Origin: a virus
DNA length: 21,413 nt
Reading direction: 5' to 3' (one strand)
IMG/VR virus record: IMGVR_UViG_3300043602_000114
Coordinates: 1-21,413 of that record
In this document: positions 20,001-21,413 of the stretch, in pieces
Position numbering within the stretch: the first letter of the stretch is position 1
Layout of the letters: every line of letters begins with the position of its first letter
The notes under the pieces: model-generated
Databases searched by the model: none
The model's input: only the letters and a program-made list of their open reading frames with translations
What the model was told of the DNA's origin: nothing
Program-made: the position numbers and the translations under genes

Positions 20001-21413
20001 CGCTTCAGGTCGGGACCGCTCAGAAGTGGAGCATCTGTTTCAAGAATGGCGTCCTCCAGGCCGCTGGCGCCGGCCCGGCTGGACAGCAACTCGTTCAGGC
20101 TGGACTTGCGCTGGTCCCGCCAGGCGACCACGGCCTGGTCGATGGCCTCGTTTACACGCTGTGCAGCCTCTGGGCCCAGACGGGCCGTCATCTCGGGCGT
20201 GAGCCCCTCGAAGCCCCGACGAGCCTGGAGCCGCAGAGCGTTGGCGGCCTCGGCGTTGCCGCCGTCTCGGATGACCGTCTCGAACCAGTCGGTGCCGTCG
20301 AGGCGAGCGCCGATCTCCTCGCCGATGATGCGGGACACCTCGAAGCGGTCCAACTCCGGAACCGTGCGCAGGATGTCCTCGGCCGCCGTCTTGGCGGCCA
20401 CTACGGCCGGGGACGCCTGGGCGACCTTCTGCGCCATGCGCACGTTGCGGCCGAGGTCCTGGGTGACCTTGGCCAGGCGGCGCTTGTTCACGAAGGGTGC
20501 CCCGGCGGCCAGGATGCGGTTGACGGGGTCGGGCAACTTAGAGGTGATCCAGGTGGCCCACGGGGCCGGCGGGCGGGAGGCCAACTGCGTGGCCAGGGTG
20601 GCGGCCTCGGGCGCCGGGCTGGCGACCCGGGCGTCGTGGACGGCGTTGTCGACCGCCGCCATGTGGGCGTCCTTCAGGCCAGGAGTGGTGGCCTCGGCCA
20701 GGGTCTTCCCGGCCCGGGTGGCCTCGGTGGTGGTGAGGGCGCCAGCGGCCTCCTCGGCGGTGGGGGCGATGCCGACGGCCGTCTTCACGATCTCGGCGGC
20801 TCGTGGCACTCGGGTGGCGAGGTCCTCGACGAGGCCGGGGCGGACCTTCTCGGCGGCGGCCCGCATGACGTCGCCCATGCTGCGGGCGGCCGTGGCGTAG
20901 GGGTGAGCGATGGGATCGAGGTGCTCAGCAGCGCCGGCCAGCCGCTCGGCCGTGCCCAGCGCCCCGCCCCGCTCGGCCAACTTGGCGCCTGCGCCCAGGG
21001 CGCCCTTGGCGGCGCCGGCAGCGAGGGAGACGTTGCCGACGTCCTCGATGGCGGCCGGGATGATGCCCCGCTCGTGCGCCTTCTCGGCGAAGTCCTTGGG
21101 GCGATACTTGTCGTCGCCGAGGGCCTGGGCCACGGCGTCCGAATAGGAGTCCTTGATCGAGCGGCCCTTGCCCGAGCCGCCGCCCGGGGTGCCCATGCCG
21201 CCAGGGCTGACGTTCGGAACGGCGTTCTTCACTGTGCCAGCGACAGACGAGATGAGCCCCTTGCCCGCTTGGGACCAGACCTGGCCGGCGGGCTGGCCGC
21301 CGGGGGCGAGCGAGGACCCCATCTGGACGATGCCGGTCAGGCCCTGGCCGATCTCCTTGAACGCCTGGCCGATGCCCAACTTGAAGCCGCCCTTACCCGA
21401 GCCCTGGACGGGC
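14030..21413 (-). CDS. Giant polyvalent, probably virion-associated protein with metallopeptidase-like motif (5' end outside window)
   Basis: The frame is open through the right edge; a TTG at 21379 is only an internal candidate, so the gene is partial with at least 2,460 codons. Counting from 21379: residues 1-150 are Gly/Ala-rich; 300-560 are helical and charged; ~1490-1570 contain VHDFFGHA (His1505, His1510) and RHGEN (Glu1522), a possible metal site; 1622-1629 is VHEGGHLL, an HExxH zinc-peptidase motif; ~2033-2065 (SPKWYVNNLFGNVILATLEG) and ~2167-2195 (YGNLGPLERGFVRSVLPFYA) are hydrophobic blocks typical of large phage polyvalent proteins; ~2360-2449 is a Lys/Ala/Pro-rich tail ending RFVKCP. 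Such giants are often carried inside the capsid or ejected with DNA. The role is inferred; the domain reading is moderately certain. Confidence 0.85.
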   Translation of the reverse strand, partial: PVQGSGKGGFKLGIGQAFKEIGQGLTGIVQMGSSLAPGGQPAGQVWSQAGKGLISSVAGTVKNAVPNVSPGGMGTPGGGSGKGRSIKDSYSDAVAQALGDDKYRPKDFAEKAHERGIIPAAIEDVGNVSLAAGAAKGALGAGAKLAERGGALGTAERLAGAAEHLDPIAHPYATAARSMGDVMRAAAEKVRPGLVEDLATRVPRAAEIVKTAVGIAPTAEEAAGALTTTEATRAGKTLAEATTPGLKDAHMAAVDNAVHDARVASPAPEAATLATQLASRPPAPWATWITSKLPDPVNRILAAGAPFVNKRRLAKVTQDLGRNVRMAQKVAQASPAVVAAKTAAEDILRTVPELDRFEVSRIIGEEIGARLDGTDWFETVIRDGGNAEAANALRLQARRGFEGLTPEMTARLGPEAAQRVNEAIDQAVVAWRDQRKSSLNELLSSRAGASGLEDAILETDAPLLSGPDLKRLNKARRDLKRATDLRDRAPDERLALAAKAEKLSGVIETRKTAVGDLRKRLDEISVRTSELHQPVPPGVLKIDRTIEAIKADLAVNGGTTFDVATGKPALGDTGYAVGGMTGTARDLIDMPYEEFAANSDEILRGIVRDNLEVWYHPDARLGLWTYTDDNGLGRIAGDISTTVDDRELAILMGEARGQQALYDITAKGDLTLSGNADMQALAKIYHNDVLANPGKSPLLRTWHEAVDAAKAVGLPASTADGVMQIWMNWDYGMHATKGTPLGEFFKSAEVQAGTRAPSAQYLAQTVLNLSTEEATGRALAELNPQQVSESLSWYYDSHDYVEGLYRGKPMTMLNGTVRDSADVFYDLLAVTSVMANPKQNLGRAMMAVANMSDWRKGQANAMRATKALMKRIEETPPGRGPTPTGFASTAEVARRFSEIPELRDLTKSTSMIAAPKQNVIDILTGKLDLSKADTADIAALPEAWTGVNKGLAATNMPRSLVADGLVEGTPAHAAYQGFQRAHEEMLDMKARVSAFKKGGATEKQARELARVPRRIDFAREARTLVAQEDTLLANFPEIAQAHDRALMEYHGSKALAKLRSFRDNLANPADSTAVTLDSVMAQLYGLDATDWAGGGTYGQYARGIREQAANLTQKLGRDVRPHEVQALLWVYAKQEVGRQDWGRFLAHHDVAMDEIGRAIEGARRPGPGWDPLKDYWDEELSHSLYAQDVRTQRKQVAAQVRDYAKHGETPPNDLQGEYARLMATDVSSPVESAVMTAKDRESLAMLPDDWQTAETRYEVADDAKILGQKLDSLNVWEGDVLPKIRAAVRAGDGAEATRLLNDYAAAWKPKLLGPSGGSMAVEGARSVTEAGTSQALAAERLATNKTRAVPAPNDWLTRYTSSMAGRYNRAHGLPRPEFTDTTVRVLPQRTAEIAAQYEKLPDLESMTPEQRAMAERSYAVLVDNVRQQYEWMTQAPDGPRLQVEYVPPGQEYGGVGVPGNTLSADEAAHAAMREDVQKNNHLNIRGTALAGDEPNPLMAAVDPDGVMVNDKFRAVHDFFGHAQAGNTFSRHGENIAFILHSQMFPEEALGAMTTELRGQTAYLVTHGEFAPQKIATDWPGEMVQPDYMSRRGSVGELHQSFGDKLVGAMVMPSNPDARLIVRLFQDANFGTLVHEGGHLLRQILPEADVQALARAYPGLLDKGLTAAKRRAEEGFVGGLMGYVTSRGTLAAGRAGLDAPFRKIAASLEQTYGAYLSSAVGDVPEHVRAFWDDMFAPPGEAGQMLDNPLSGQLPHPVETKRYRWETDFESMQRARMYGEARKSSDAVDLRIAHNQAMIRTLEKGHKRVLDAMDGLADSEVQASRLERGAAKAMDTVRRHDAVRKPADAAWSPMYDAWQGLMNEAKADPTGSIATMLEGVPDTFSEVIRQAEARGFRPTHLKDVSWDKAQAQLFGHLGLGRQGVDTAIEAGTRKARSGRLVQIGAADRSIEALASAAVEVAHEKMTNALVDHIESVYTKPIKPGQAIPDGWVAWDPERDWVLTGKEVTTKSVQDQAVQGAQYIVPKEVKTALRSMSKEYDHWTFRMIRRFTSPWRTFVLTLSPKWYVNNLFGNVILATLEGVRPQDWLSAWRKVRAGNMPAEIVGQSINSFEEGAGTVVGRGLKDIALHESNRALRDTLKAKTARLNEVVDEFSRTAVMDRAMRTGATREAALHRAYEAMVDYGNLGPLERGFVRSVLPFYAWQKGMVKLIARMPADHPLATRLLQQLGVQHTEYLQDQFGGILPSAYEGLVIGNHGQGINTRPWNPLLDAGSLATVNGIADAMNPFVGSFVRAGLNAPEGGFADAYGYSPTGYAVPKSDPVKDLQETIRGVPLIRMGEQTLRGKDVYEQSPSAATSIGRYLGAPRIYSPEEMDKIRERIAKAKAKVNPPPKKPEKSQAEKDKAAADKAAKAKATHDAKVEKARLAREKAAAPPTTTATPTPVSPRKGAPCRDASGRFVKCP
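15486..15494 (+). repeat. GTGTAAACG motif, copy 6
   Basis: Exact copy, preceded by C. It lies in the giant gene; the coding strand reads GTT TAC ACG (Val-Tyr-Thr in SVYTK). Confidence 0.75.
20149..20157 (-). repeat. GTGTAAACG motif, copy 7 (inverted)
   Basis: The only copy in the opposite orientation: the plus strand reads CGTTTACAC and the word GTGTAAACG is on the coding strand of the giant gene, read as CGT GTA AAC GAG (Arg-Val-Asn-Glu). It is also preceded by C on its own strand. The different reading frame and orientation show that the word is not tied to one peptide. Confidence 0.75.

Noticed and set aside
716-20157. Reading the seven GTGTAAACG copies as a CRISPR array or as operators of a GalR/LacI-type repressor
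   Set aside because: Spacing is in kilobases and copies lie in genes, so it is not a CRISPR array. The word equals a half-site of the E. coli gal operator (GTGTAAACG), but no copy has the matching second half and no LacI-family gene is visible, so the likeness is probably chance.

Overview
This window looks like part of the genome of a double-stranded DNA bacteriophage of a high-GC Gram-positive (actinobacterial) host. The DNA is roughly two-thirds G+C by eye. Genes are packed with 1-4 base stop/start overlaps (ATGA, GTGA, TGATG). There is a WhiB-type iron-sulfur protein, an M15 peptidase endolysin behind a small membrane protein, and a phage replication/recombination set. No tRNA, rRNA, integrase, CRISPR array or insertion sequence was recognised. 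Nearly everything is on the minus strand and reads from right to left; only the first ~300 bases carry plus-strand genes.

Layout from left to right. 2-297: the end of one plus-strand gene and a tiny membrane-protein gene, followed by a strong hairpin terminator (324-356) between converging gene sets. 361-2238: small late-type genes, including a putative holin (1358-1492) coupled to a lipobox-bearing M15 endolysin (525-1361). 2235-10196: a DNA-metabolism operon. In transcription order it encodes a Cas4/RecB-like exonuclease, a small ORF, a WhiB-winged helix protein, a RecA-fold (Sak4-like) ATPase, a putative ssDNA-binding protein, a primase-polymerase, a family A DNA polymerase, an endonuclease VII-like HNH nuclease, a fusion of a DUF4406 domain with a dATP/dGTP diphosphohydrolase-like domain, and a metallophosphoesterase. 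10196-11975: a protein of unknown function and an SNF2-type helicase. 11981-14020: six consecutive small secreted, lipoprotein or membrane proteins. 14030-21413: one giant gene (over 2,450 codons, 5' end outside the window) for a polyvalent, probably virion-associated protein with an HEGGH metallopeptidase-like motif.

The most unusual signals lie in the DNA itself. (1) By reading through all 21.4 kb I found no CGCG and no AGCT, although both should be common at this composition. Codon choice confirms the AGCT case: Lys-Leu is written AAG-TTG and Glu-Leu as GAA-CTN or GAG-TTG. This suggests strong restriction-type or other site-specific counter-selection. (2) A 9-base word, GTGTAAACG, occurs seven times inside genes, in several reading frames, six times in the same orientation; by chance far less than one copy is expected. 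(3) Upstream of the primase-polymerase, a 10-bp G+C hairpin carries a loop perfectly complementary to two tandem Shine-Dalgarno copies, a possible translational switch.

The replication genes form a coherent system: primase-polymerase for priming, family A polymerase for synthesis, Sak4-like ATPase, SSB-like protein, Cas4-like nuclease and SNF2 helicase for recombination, and endonuclease VII for branch resolution. The diphosphohydrolase-like domain raises, but does not prove, the possibility of a modified-purine (for example 2-aminoadenine) genome; no PurZ is present in this window.
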